Positions 1 to 8,191 of a stretch of DNA of 49,268 nt are shown here, in pieces. Under the pieces are notes generated by a model that was not told where the DNA came from, ran no database searches, and saw only the letters and a list, made by a program, of their open reading frames with translations. The stretch is from an uncultured Bacteroidota bacterium. Its GTDB lineage: Bacteria; Bacteroidota; Bacteroidia; Flavobacteriales; Flavobacteriaceae. How positions within the stretch are numbered: the first letter of the stretch is position 1; each line of letters begins with the position of its first letter. Position numbers and translations under genes: made by a program. The DNA lies in contig CACJRP010000009.1 in the NCBI GenBank assembly GCA_902595825.1, positions 1 through 49,268 of the forward strand, in the 5' to 3' direction.

Positions 1-222
1 ACAATTAATGGAGCATTAGTTGGTACAGATTTACAATTGCTCCCAGAGAACACAACTGTATCTGAAACTATCGATTTATCTTCACTGAGTACAGCCGTTT
101 CAGCTACTTTAAGTGGAAGAACTATTATTTTGACAATAACTGGAGCCGCAACAAGTAGTGTTACAATTGATTTATCAGGAATTTTATTCAATGACTTAAT
201 TTACACAGTTGATGGATTTTAA
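1..222 (+). CDS. C-terminal fragment of a repetitive Ser/Thr-rich protein (5' truncated by window edge)
   Basis: The reading frame is open from the first base to a TAA at 220-222, giving 73 residues without a start of its own. The TTG at 37 is not a convincing start because the frame continues upstream with similar sequence. The fragment is rich in Thr, Ser, Leu, Ile and Val and alternates short beta-like stretches such as TIDLSSLS and VTIDLSG. This looks like the end of a beta-rich repetitive surface or tail-fibre-like protein, but no family can be named. It ends 10 bases before the next gene, so the two may be co-transcribed. Confidence 0.55.
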   Translation, partial: TINGALVGTDLQLLPENTTVSETIDLSSLSTAVSATLSGRTIILTITGAATSSVTIDLSGILFNDLIYTVDGF

Positions 223-232
223 AACAACAATT

Positions 233-709
233 ATGAACAAAAAATATTTTTTCAAATTATTATTTATTTTAACAATTAATCTTTCTTTTTCCCAAGGAAA
301 TCTTCAATTTAATAGAGTGATTAGTGAAATTGTAACGGGAACACAAAATGCTGCTCCAGAAATTAGTGGAACGGTTATAGGTAGTATTGTGGTTCCAGTA
401 GGAAAGGTTTTAAAATTAGAATCTGCGTCAGTCTATTTGAGTGGTAACGGAGGTAAAATAAATACATATTACGTTCAGGATGGAACAGGTCAAATGACAA
501 ACACTGGATGCTGGATCGGAAATCATTTGGTATGGGCACCTTATGCTGTAAGAGTAGGTACTTTTTGGGGTAAATTTATGGAAACTAGCACTTTTCCTAT
601 TTGGTTTGGAGCCGGAACCTATGAAATTAAAACCCGTTTTAATACAGTATTTGGTGCAGGAGATTTTACGGTCGTAACTTATTCAGCAATTGAATTTAAT
701 ATAAATTGA
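233..709 (+). CDS. Small secreted protein of unknown function
   Basis: This encodes 158 residues starting at ATG 233, which places a classic signal peptide (MNKKYFFKLLFILTINLSFSQ) at the N-terminus. An upstream TTG at 209 would add eight residues that spoil it, so the ATG is preferred. The mature part is about 137 residues, rich in Gly, Val, Thr and aromatic residues, with no charged catalytic cluster visible; it contains two Trp-Phe/Trp-Ala stretches (HLVWAPYAV, TFWGKFME). The pattern suggests a small all-beta exported protein. It lies 10 bases after the repetitive protein fragment, so it may be a partner of that protein. I do not recognise a family. Confidence 0.7.
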   Translation: MNKKYFFKLLFILTINLSFSQGNLQFNRVISEIVTGTQNAAPEISGTVIGSIVVPVGKVLKLESASVYLSGNGGKINTYYVQDGTGQMTNTGCWIGNHLVWAPYAVRVGTFWGKFMETSTFPIWFGAGTYEIKTRFNTVFGAGDFTVVTYSAIEFNIN

Positions 710-792
710 TTATTAGTAATTGTCCACTAAATCCTAAATAGAATGGAGTCTCGTAATTGATTAAATTAATTAGATAATTTAAATATACGCAT

Positions 793-1197
793 ATGAAAAC
801 TTTAATTTCAATACTAATTTTCTTTGTTTCTATCTATGGTTATTCTCAAGAATCAGTGGTTCACTTTAAAGAATCAATAAATTCTGAAAATAAAGTTGGA
901 ATACAATTTTTTCTTGATGTAAAATACCCAGATTCATATGAAAAGGCATATCAAGAATACAGAAATAATTTGTCTTCAATTCTAAACGGTGCTGAAATGC
1001 ATATAGCAAAGATTGATGGACTTATTTTAGAAAATATTAACTACATAAATATTGTTACTGCAAAAAACAAAGAGCATTTGAGCAATCTTCTTAATAATGT
1101 GTCAAAAAGTGAATACCATCAAAATTATCATAAAAAAATTGGTTTAGACAAAGGAGATGTTAAAGTGGTTTCTGTTGCTAAATTTGAATTTAAATAA
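793..1197 (+). CDS. Small secreted protein, possibly of ferredoxin-like (dimeric alpha/beta-barrel) fold
   Basis: This encodes 134 residues with a clear signal peptide (MKTLISILIFFVSIYGYSQ) and a predicted cut after Ser-Gln, usual for this group. The mature domain is about 115 residues. Predicted strands and helices alternate: a strand (GIQFFLDVKY), a helix, a strand (INYINIVTA), a helix containing SEYHQNYHKK, then a closing strand (KVVSVAKFEF). That order would fit a ferredoxin-like fold as in NIPSNAP or ABM-type proteins, but this is inference from the pattern only. It stands alone between the 233-709 gene and the tRNA-Thr promoter. Function unknown. Confidence 0.7.
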   Translation: MKTLISILIFFVSIYGYSQESVVHFKESINSENKVGIQFFLDVKYPDSYEKAYQEYRNNLSSILNGAEMHIAKIDGLILENINYINIVTAKNKEHLSNLLNNVSKSEYHQNYHKKIGLDKGDVKVVSVAKFEFK

Positions 1198-1225
1198 CAG
1201 TGTAATTATGTGTCAGGTGGAAAAG

Positions 1226-1255
1226 TTGGCTTGTACACTATTTATGTTATTTTTG
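1226..1255 (+). promoter_or_regulatory. Bacteroidota-type promoter reading toward tRNA-Thr
   Basis: TTG at 1226-1228 lies 19 bases before TATTTTTG at 1248-1255, which fits the known Bacteroidota pattern (TTG, about 19 bases, TAnnTTTG). The expected start of transcription is near 1262, giving a leader of roughly 130 bases before the tRNA. No other gene lies between. Confidence 0.5.
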
Positions 1256-1264
1256 TACACTATT
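1231..1264 (+). repeat. Pair of 12-bp direct repeats overlapping the promoter
   Basis: TTGTACACTATT occurs at 1231-1242 and again at 1253-1264, with a 22-base period, about two turns of DNA. The first copy lies inside the promoter spacer and the second covers the end of the -7 element and the likely start site. Each copy contains the palindrome TGTACA. It could be an operator pair or chance in AT-rich DNA. Confidence 0.45.
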
Positions 1265-1394
1265 ATTGAGATGGGCAGAGTTGAAGGATTTTTCATTTTA
1301 AAGACATTTAAGAGCTTAATAATCCCTCAATCATCCCTCTGTAATACATATAAAGAGAAATAACCTCTCATAAGTGTTATTATAGTTGATATAA

Positions 1395-1466
1395 GCCGAT
1401 GTAGCTCAGGGGTAGAGCGTTTCCTTGGTAAGGAAGAGGTCACGAGTTCAAATCTCGTCATTGGCT
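1395..1466 (+). tRNA. tRNA-Thr (anticodon GGT)
   Basis: The acceptor stem GCCGATG (1395-1401) pairs with CATTGGC (1459-1465) with one G-T wobble. A D arm (GCTC/GAGC), an anticodon arm with loop TTGGTAA (anticodon GGT), and a T arm ACGAG/CTCGT with loop TTCAAAT are all present. The discriminator base is T and the 3' CCA is not encoded. It stands alone, not in a tRNA cluster. Confidence 0.93.
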
Positions 1467-1574
1467 CAATTTCTTTTTACTTGATTTTCAATAGATATTA
1501 AACAGTTACTGATCTTATGGTTTTTAGCTTTTTGTTTTTAATTATATTTACGTGATAACGAAAAAATTAAAAAA

Positions 1575-2219
1575 ATGAAAAAATTACTCCTTTTAGTATC
1601 AATATTTTGTTTAAGCGCATGTAACAACTCTAAAACACAACCCCTTGCAATGGTAGTTAAAGAGGGTAACGGAGAACCAGACGGACCTCACACTTCAAAT
1701 GAATGGAAAATATGGGCTTTTAGTACTGCCGCACCTTCGTTTATAGCTGCTAATTGTACAGTTATTGATTCTGACGGCAAAACTATTTTGAGAGAAGGTA
1801 CCAACGGTTGGACCGCAATGCCTGGAAACCCAAGAGGTATGTCTGATCCTGAGAACGGATGGAAAGATCCACACGAGGCAATGCCGATGGTTATGGATGC
1901 CCAAGCTATGAAGTGGGCAATGGCCTTTATGTCCGGAACAAAACCTGAACTAGATCACGATGGATGGATGTATATGCTTCATGGAGATATGGGTGAAGAC
2001 AATACCAAGCAATTGGTCTTTAAAAAAGAAGATGCTGCTGAGGGTCATTGGATTGAATCTGGAGCTCACTTAATGTTGATGCCAAAAGACCCTGCCAGTT
2101 TAAAGGGGCAAACATCTGACTTTAATTCTGGCGGTCCATATATAATGTTTGAAGGAACAGGATACGACCATGTAATGATACCTCTTGAAGGTTACTATGA
2201 TTACCAACCTCAGAAATAA
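1575..2219 (+). CDS. Methionine-rich outer-membrane lipoprotein of unknown function
   Basis: This encodes 214 residues with a lipoprotein signal (MKKLLLLVSIFCLSAC; lipobox LSAC, lipidated Cys16). The mature part is unusual: about 8 percent Met, plus many Trp, His, Asp and Gly residues, for example in EAMPMVMDAQAMKWAMAFM and GWMYMLHGDMGED. The order of a WAF strand, a DSDG turn and later GHWIESGAHLMLMP and PYIMFEGTGYDHVMIPLEG suggests a compact beta-rich domain. Met, His and Asp clusters could bind metal, but that is inference. It lies 35 bases before a secreted M20 peptidase on the same strand and may be transcribed with it. I do not recognise a family. Confidence 0.75.
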   Translation: MKKLLLLVSIFCLSACNNSKTQPLAMVVKEGNGEPDGPHTSNEWKIWAFSTAAPSFIAANCTVIDSDGKTILREGTNGWTAMPGNPRGMSDPENGWKDPHEAMPMVMDAQAMKWAMAFMSGTKPELDHDGWMYMLHGDMGEDNTKQLVFKKEDAAEGHWIESGAHLMLMPKDPASLKGQTSDFNSGGPYIMFEGTGYDHVMIPLEGYYDYQPQK

Positions 2220-2254
2220 TATTCCAAAAAATTCTTTAATTATAATTTCACAAA

Positions 2255-3538
2255 ATGAAAGTATTATTAATTTTAGTAATGGCGATATTTTCATCTATTA
2301 CTAGTTACTCTCAAGATAAAATTACAGAAGACGTAAGGTATACCAAAGAAATAAAAAAGCTAGCAAACAAAAAGGAAGTAAAAACTGCTTTTCAAGTAAT
2401 TTTAGATTTAGAACCAAAAACTATTAAAAATCATATCGAGTTAACTGAGATTGAAGCTCCTCCATTTAAAGAAGAAGTTAGAGCCATTGAATTTTCCAAA
2501 AGACTTAAGGACATCGAAATAGATAAAGTTTGGATTGACTCGATTGGCAACGTACTTGGTCTTATTAAAGGATATGAGGGTAAAAGAAACGTTGCTATAG
2601 ATGGGCATTTAGATACGGTTTTCCCCGAAGGCACAGATGTAAAAGTTAGAATAAAAAATGACACCTTATTTGCACCCGGAATTGGCGACTGTACAAGGTG
2701 TCTGTCGATGCTATTAACAATTGCAGAGGCGATAAAAAAAAGTGAGATTAAAACTCGAGACAATATCTTAATAATAGGTACGGTTGGTGAAGAAGGACTT
2801 GGGGATTTAAGAGGAGTTAAGTACCTTTTTAAAAACAATAAACCTAAGATTGATTCGTGGATTGCAATTGATGGAGGAAATATAGGACGCGTTAATAACC
2901 AAGCATTAGGGTCATATAGATACGAGGTGAAATTTAAGGGCCCTGGTGGCCACTCTTGGGGTGCTTTTGGACTAGCAAATCCACATCATGCCCTTGGTGA
3001 TGCTATATCAAAATTTGTTGAAAAAGCAGACGATTATACTTCAAATGGTCCGAAAACTAGCTACAATGTAGGAGTAATCAACGGTGGTACATCAATAAAC
3101 TCTATACCTTATGAGTCAGCTATGCTTATAGATATTCGCTCAGTTAGACCTGAAAATCTTGATGATATGGAGCTCATTCTTAAAAAAACATCAGAAGATG
3201 CGTTAGCAAAGCAAAACGCTATGAAAAGAAGAGGGCCAGATTTAGAGCTTGAAATAAATAAAATTGGGAATAGACCATCTGGAAAAGTTGACATAAAAAA
3301 TCATTTGGTTCAAAGAGCAATTGCAGCAACAAATTATATGGGAGCCAAACCAAGGTTGACTATAGGGTCTACAAATTCAAATACACCAATTTCAAAAGGA
3401 ATACCAGCTGTAACCATTGGAAGGGGAGGTGATGGTTCTAAGGCACATGCTTTAGATGAATGGTGGCTAAATAAAGATGGTTACAAATCCATACAATTGG
3501 CTCTCCTAATTTTATTGTCTGAAGCTGGATATAAGTAA
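2255..3538 (+). CDS. Secreted M20-family metallopeptidase
   Basis: This encodes 427 residues with signal peptide MKVLLILVMAIFSSITSYSQ. M20 enzymes are two-zinc exopeptidases that release terminal amino acids from peptides. Visible ligands fit the family: His118 and Asp120 in AIDGHLDTV, bridging Asp145 in GIGD, catalytic and ligand pair Glu179-Glu180 in VGEEG, Asp206 in AIDGG, and a last His398 in GSKAHALDEW. The dimerisation domain starts near GGHSWGAFG (His233) and includes NGGTSINSIP. The layout is closest to the PepT/carboxypeptidase branch of M20. The exported enzyme would work in the periplasm or at the surface on peptides. It is followed by an exported aminotransferase and a permease. 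Confidence 0.9.
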   Translation: MKVLLILVMAIFSSITSYSQDKITEDVRYTKEIKKLANKKEVKTAFQVILDLEPKTIKNHIELTEIEAPPFKEEVRAIEFSKRLKDIEIDKVWIDSIGNVLGLIKGYEGKRNVAIDGHLDTVFPEGTDVKVRIKNDTLFAPGIGDCTRCLSMLLTIAEAIKKSEIKTRDNILIIGTVGEEGLGDLRGVKYLFKNNKPKIDSWIAIDGGNIGRVNNQALGSYRYEVKFKGPGGHSWGAFGLANPHHALGDAISKFVEKADDYTSNGPKTSYNVGVINGGTSINSIPYESAMLIDIRSVRPENLDDMELILKKTSEDALAKQNAMKRRGPDLELEINKIGNRPSGKVDIKNHLVQRAIAATNYMGAKPRLTIGSTNSNTPISKGIPAVTIGRGGDGSKAHALDEWWLNKDGYKSIQLALLILLSEAGYK

Positions 3539-3730
3539 ATTTTATTATAATTTTTTCTATTTAAAATAATTTCATAATAGACATAACACTGAGAATTATT
3601 TATTTAAAGGCTTTTTTATTGATAAGAGTTTAAAAAAAATACTAAAATTTTAAATAGTTAACAGAAACTTTAAAAAAGTACTTTTCTAAATATATTTATA
3701 TACTCTTGATTGATTAATTTAAATAAAAAA

Positions 3731-4912
3731 ATGAACAGAAGAAATCTTTTAAAATATAGCGGTCTTTTTGGAATTGGATTTGTATCCTCACCAGAAATTA
3801 TTTGGTCCAATGCCATAAATAAATCCATAAATAGAAAAAATGAATTTATTTTAAAAAACAACATAATGGCTGAATATGGTCCTCCAAAAATGCCAAAGCT
3901 TTCTTCACTAAAAGCAAGACTTCATTGGAATGAAAACCCGTATGGTCCAAACCCTAATGCTATTAAAAAGTTTAATTATTATTCATCAAAAGGTAATTTT
4001 TATTCTTGGGATATTTTAAAAGATTTTGTTAAAAAAATTGCTTTAAAAGAGGGTGTGAGGCCAGAAAATATAATGACAGGGCCTGGCTCTTCTGATCTTT
4101 TAGAAAAAGTTGCGTTAGTTGTTTTTCAAAATGGTGGAAACGTAATTGCTGCTGACCCTTGTTATATGTCATTAATTAATGTAGTTAACTCTATTGGTGG
4201 CAGCTGGAAGTCGGTAAAGTTAACTAAAGAGTACGAACATGATTTAGACAAAATGGAATCAGAAATCGATTCTAAGACAAAACTTATTTACATAACAAAT
4301 CCAAATAATCCTACTGCTACAATTACTCATTCAAAAAAGCTATATGATTTTTGTGACAGTGTTTCAAAAAGAGTACCTGTTTTCATAGATGAAGCTTACC
4401 TAGAAATATCTAAAGGTGGACTTAAAAATTCTATGGTCGGTTTGGTTTCTAAAGGTAGAGATGTGATTATCACAAGAACCTTTTCAAAAATACACGGTAT
4501 GGCTGGTCTTAGATTGGGTTACATGGTGGCGACTGAGGAAAGATTAAAAAAAATCAATAAAATTACAAGAGGTGGAATGGGAATTGCGGGTCCAACAATT
4601 CATGCAGCAATTGAGAGTTTGAATGATAACTATTTTTTAGAATCCAGTAAAGAAAAACTAATATCAAACAGAGAGTTTACTGTTCAAGAACTTAAATCAA
4701 GGAACTTTAATCCAATGCCCTCAAACACAAACTTTTTGATTTTTGAATTACCAAAAAAAACTAACCCAAATTTATTTTTAGGAAAAATGTATGATGAAAG
4801 AGTTTCTGTAAAAGCCATGAATTTTTGGAATAAAAAGTGGTGTCGTGTTTCTATCGGAACAAGGGAGAATATGGAAAGATTTATAAGTGCGTTTGACAAA
4901 TCCATGACCTAA
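3731..4912 (+). CDS. PLP-dependent aminotransferase (class I/II, HisC-like) with a twin-arginine signal
   Basis: This encodes 393 residues from ATG 3731; the upstream in-frame ATT at 3710 adds seven residues and is not needed. The N-terminus MNRRNLLKYSGLFGIGF carries the RRxxLLK pattern of a Tat signal, the route for folded, cofactor-bearing proteins. The fold-type I PLP features are all present: NENPYGPNP (substrate arm), GPGSSDLL (phosphate site), NPNNPTA (Asn193), FIDEAY (Asp220, Tyr223), FSKIHGMAGLR with PLP Lys253 and Arg261, and the carboxylate-binding Arg372 in WCRVSIG. It therefore looks active. Closest relatives are histidinol-phosphate-type aminotransferases, but no his genes are nearby. 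The permease gene begins 4 bases after its stop, so they likely form an operon. Confidence 0.85.
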   Translation: MNRRNLLKYSGLFGIGFVSSPEIIWSNAINKSINRKNEFILKNNIMAEYGPPKMPKLSSLKARLHWNENPYGPNPNAIKKFNYYSSKGNFYSWDILKDFVKKIALKEGVRPENIMTGPGSSDLLEKVALVVFQNGGNVIAADPCYMSLINVVNSIGGSWKSVKLTKEYEHDLDKMESEIDSKTKLIYITNPNNPTATITHSKKLYDFCDSVSKRVPVFIDEAYLEISKGGLKNSMVGLVSKGRDVIITRTFSKIHGMAGLRLGYMVATEERLKKINKITRGGMGIAGPTIHAAIESLNDNYFLESSKEKLISNREFTVQELKSRNFNPMPSNTNFLIFELPKKTNPNLFLGKMYDERVSVKAMNFWNKKWCRVSIGTRENMERFISAFDKSMT

Positions 4913-4916
4913 TTTT

Positions 4917-6071
4917 ATGTCTTCAATTACCTCTGAAATTACAGTTTTTTTTATTTTAATTTTTTTGGGATTTCTGTTAAAATTTAAATTCAATAAACCT
5001 GATTTTAAAAATGGTTTAAAACTATATATTCTTAATATAGCTTTACCAGCTACTATTTTTATTTCAATAGTAAGTGTCCAAATTGACTCTAAATATTTAT
5101 TATTTCCGCTTATTGCACTTTTTTTTAATATTATGATTTTTTTATTAAGCCCTATCATTTTAAGAATATCAAATATTACAGATGTAAGAAAAAAAAGAAC
5201 CTTGTATATGCTTTTGGCTTCATTTGCACCAGGACTTTCCTGTTTTCCAATCATTAATGAATTTTTGGGTTATGAATCTTTAGCAAAAGCTTCAATTATT
5301 GATTTTGGCAATAAAGTTTTTGTATTAATCTTTCTTTTTTTTGTAGCATTCAAATTTCATAATAGTAACCAAAATAGCACAATCAATAACCCTAATAAAC
5401 CAATAAATACTGTATTAAAAAGCCTTTTTTTGGAGCCTATAAACATTGTTATAATCGTAGCGATTTTATTTCTTTCTTCCCGAAGTTCAATTAATGACAT
5501 ACCTTTTTTATTTATAGATTTATTTTCTAAAATCAAGGATACATTAACACCAGTAGTTTTAATTTTTGTAGGTCTTTCAATTGTTTTTAACAGACATGTT
5601 TTTAAAAACATTTTTCCATTGCTATTCATAAGATCTGGTTTATGTCTTTTAATATCAACAGCTTGTATACAAACCACTGGATTTACTCTTTCTGAAGACA
5701 TGAAATTATTCCTTATTTTATCGCTAAGTTCTGTCAGTTTTTGGCCTTTTCTTCATATGACTTTCGTTGATAATCTTGAAAAAAATGTTGAAGAAGAAAA
5801 AAAGACATTTGATACAAAGTATGGATTAAATTTTCTAGCTTACTCGTTACCTTTTTCTACGATTACAATTTTATCTTTATTTTCTAATGAAGAGCTACTT
5901 TTAGATTTCAATAACTTATATATAATATCTATTTCATTTCTCCTTTTTGGTGTTTTTCTAACAATAACCTTTAATCCATTTAAATTTAAATCCAAAGAAA
6001 AAAAATTATTGAATGGTAGTACTTTCAGAAGAGATCTTATTGCTAACAAATTAGGAACAAGCCAAAAATAA
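4917..6071 (+). CDS. AEC (auxin efflux carrier) family permease
   Basis: This encodes 384 residues and is strongly hydrophobic, with about ten membrane segments in the two-halves layout typical of AEC transporters. The start MSSITSEITVFFILIFLGFLLK and the segment NIALPATIFISIVSV match the family's first and second helices; FAPGLSCFPIINEFLGYE resembles its conserved N-terminal half, and TPVVLIFVGLSIVF the second half. Members move small organic acids, malonate or amino acids. The gene starts 4 bases after the Tat aminotransferase, so its substrate may be a keto acid or amino acid linked to that enzyme; this is inference from context. A long charged loop follows helix nine (KNVEEEKKTFD). Confidence 0.8.
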   Translation: MSSITSEITVFFILIFLGFLLKFKFNKPDFKNGLKLYILNIALPATIFISIVSVQIDSKYLLFPLIALFFNIMIFLLSPIILRISNITDVRKKRTLYMLLASFAPGLSCFPIINEFLGYESLAKASIIDFGNKVFVLIFLFFVAFKFHNSNQNSTINNPNKPINTVLKSLFLEPINIVIIVAILFLSSRSSINDIPFLFIDLFSKIKDTLTPVVLIFVGLSIVFNRHVFKNIFPLLFIRSGLCLLISTACIQTTGFTLSEDMKLFLILSLSSVSFWPFLHMTFVDNLEKNVEEEKKTFDTKYGLNFLAYSLPFSTITILSLFSNEELLLDFNNLYIISISFLLFGVFLTITFNPFKFKSKEKKLLNGSTFRRDLIANKLGTSQK

Positions 6072-6114
6072 ATTTCAACTAATTTATTTTTTTAAGATAA
6101 TTATCAATTTTATT

Positions 6115-8130
6115 TTAATATCTGTTTAGCCAGGCAATTATGTGCGAAATTTTTGATATTAGATTGCTAGGTTTTTTAGATATGTTATGACTTGCACCTG
6201 GTATTTCAACTAAAATCGTTGGTATCTTTCTTATCTTTAAAGCATGATATAGTTGTTTTGATTCACTGGGTGGTGTTCTTAAATCCTCCATCCCTACCAT
6301 AACCATCGTCGGCGTTTTAATATTTTTTACTAAAGATAAGGGAGAAAAATTCCAATATTTGTAAAAGTTTTCAAAAGGTTGGCCGGGAAAACGAGTATTT
6401 GCGTAAGAAAAGTAATTATCCGCAACTAAGGTTTTACTAATCCAATTGACAACAGGTTTTATGACCGCTGCAGCTTTAAACCTATTATTTTTTCCAATTA
6501 TCCACGCGGTCATAATACCACCAGCACTTCCACCAGTGACATATAATTTTTCTTCATGAGCAAATCCGTTTTCTATAAGATAATCTACCCCGTCCATCAC
6601 ATCAATATAATCTTCACCTGGATAGTTATGATATAATAGATTTGCAAATTCCTCCCCGTAACTTGTGCTTCCTCTTGGATTTGGGTAAAAAACAATATAA
6701 TCATTAGATGCATAAAGCTGAATTTCAGGTGAAAATCTATTGCCATAGTTTGAAATTGGTCCACCATGATTTTCAACTAGTAATCTATATTCTTTATTAG
6801 AATTGTAATAAGGTGGAAAAGCAACCCACCCTTGAATTTTTCGACCATCAAATGATGAAGTGTAGAATATTTCTTTTATTTCGGCTAACTCTCTATTTTT
6901 CAATAATTCGTTACTTAATTTTGTAATTTTTTTTATTCCATCTGAGGTCACGACTCTAATTTCAGCTGGATGGTCAGATGTTGTATAGGTATATGCTAGA
7001 GATCCATTTAATGAAACTGAAAAAGAACCACCACCATAAGGTCTGCCAACAGAAGTACCTCCTAATTGATCTGCAATTTTATTGTTCTTTTTTTGAAGAC
7101 TTAAATAAGATAACTTAGTATCACCTTGAATATCATAACTAACATATAAACCCTTTGATTTAGAATCCCAATAAAAATCATTAATGCTTGAGTCAATATT
7201 TGAACTTACGGTACTAATATTTTTTCCATCCAAAGACATTATATTTAACATTTCATTTTGGTATGTTTGAATTTTATCTTTAAATCCAATATATGCGATT
7301 AATTTTCCATTAGGTGAAACCTTTGGTTTAAAATCTGGGCCATCTCTTTTTGTTAAAATTTCTATCTCTTTACTTTTGATGTCAACAGAAGCTATTTCAG
7401 AATTTCTAAAATCATATTCCCAGTCCTTTTTTCTATTTGTTGTGAAATATATTTTTGAATTATCCTTAGCCCAAGAAAGACTTCCGTAATGATTAAAATC
7501 TCCGCTTGTTAATTTATTTTCTCCAGAACCTTCGGACGATATAGTAAAAATATGGGTAAATCCAGGTTCAATGTACCCAGTTCCGTCCTTTTCATGATAT
7601 AATCTATCAGTAATTCTTGGCGTTCCAGCCCAATTTGCATTTTTTGGTTTTTTTGGCGGATCAGTCAAAAATGGAGGATCTGACTTTACTTTCATTGTAA
7701 ATGCTATTTTTTTTCCGTCTCTGGACCACGAAAGATTTGAAGGAGTGCTTTCTAAACTCGAAATTCTTGCTACCTTTTTCGTATCTAGCCAGTAAATGAA
7801 AATTTCAGGGCCATCATTTGTCTTTCTAATAAATGTAATACGATCACCATTTGGTGACCATACAGGATTAGACTCGTCTCCATCGAATGATGTCAATTTT
7901 TGATGGGTTGTACCGTTTGAATTTATAATCCAAAGATTTCCTATGGATTTGTCTTCAATTTTATCAAACCCCATTCTTCTGTATACAATTAATTTCCCTG
8001 ACGGACTTATCACGGGTTCAGAAGCATATTGAATATCAAAAAGATCCATATAGTCAAATCTTTTTCTTTCTTCTTGGGAAGAAATCGTAGTTAAATAAAA
8101 AAAGGAAACTATAATGATATAATTTTTCAT
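6115..8130 (-). CDS. Secreted S9-family peptidase (prolyl oligopeptidase type)
   Basis: This encodes 671 residues with signal peptide MKNYIIIVSFFYLTTISSQ. The first 400 residues form a WD40-like/TolB-like beta propeller with repeated motifs such as SPNGDRITFI, SRDGKKIAF and SPNGKLIAY. The C-terminal alpha/beta-hydrolase domain holds the catalytic triad Ser535 (GGSAGG), Asp616 (GMEDLRTPP) and His648 (GASHN). Such enzymes cut short, often proline-containing or acyl peptides. It is transcribed on the minus strand, convergent with the AEC permease and divergent from the PhyH gene. It fits a protein-scavenging lifestyle and complements the neighbouring M20 peptidase. Confidence 0.92.
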   Translation of the reverse strand: MKNYIIIVSFFYLTTISSQEERKRFDYMDLFDIQYASEPVISPSGKLIVYRRMGFDKIEDKSIGNLWIINSNGTTHQKLTSFDGDESNPVWSPNGDRITFIRKTNDGPEIFIYWLDTKKVARISSLESTPSNLSWSRDGKKIAFTMKVKSDPPFLTDPPKKPKNANWAGTPRITDRLYHEKDGTGYIEPGFTHIFTISSEGSGENKLTSGDFNHYGSLSWAKDNSKIYFTTNRKKDWEYDFRNSEIASVDIKSKEIEILTKRDGPDFKPKVSPNGKLIAYIGFKDKIQTYQNEMLNIMSLDGKNISTVSSNIDSSINDFYWDSKSKGLYVSYDIQGDTKLSYLSLQKKNNKIADQLGGTSVGRPYGGGSFSVSLNGSLAYTYTTSDHPAEIRVVTSDGIKKITKLSNELLKNRELAEIKEIFYTSSFDGRKIQGWVAFPPYYNSNKEYRLLVENHGGPISNYGNRFSPEIQLYASNDYIVFYPNPRGSTSYGEEFANLLYHNYPGEDYIDVMDGVDYLIENGFAHEEKLYVTGGSAGGIMTAWIIGKNNRFKAAAVIKPVVNWISKTLVADNYFSYANTRFPGQPFENFYKYWNFSPLSLVKNIKTPTMVMVGMEDLRTPPSESKQLYHALKIRKIPTILVEIPGASHNISKKPSNLISKISHIIAWLNRY

Positions 8131-8191
8131 AAGGAATATTGAATTTAGTATTAATTTAGATAATTAATTTAAAGAATTTTTATTTACAATT

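Noticed and set aside
1157-1363. 68-residue plus-strand frame after the second secreted orphan
   Set aside because: It overlaps the end of the preceding gene, has no coherent composition, and covers the promoter and repeats before tRNA-Thr.
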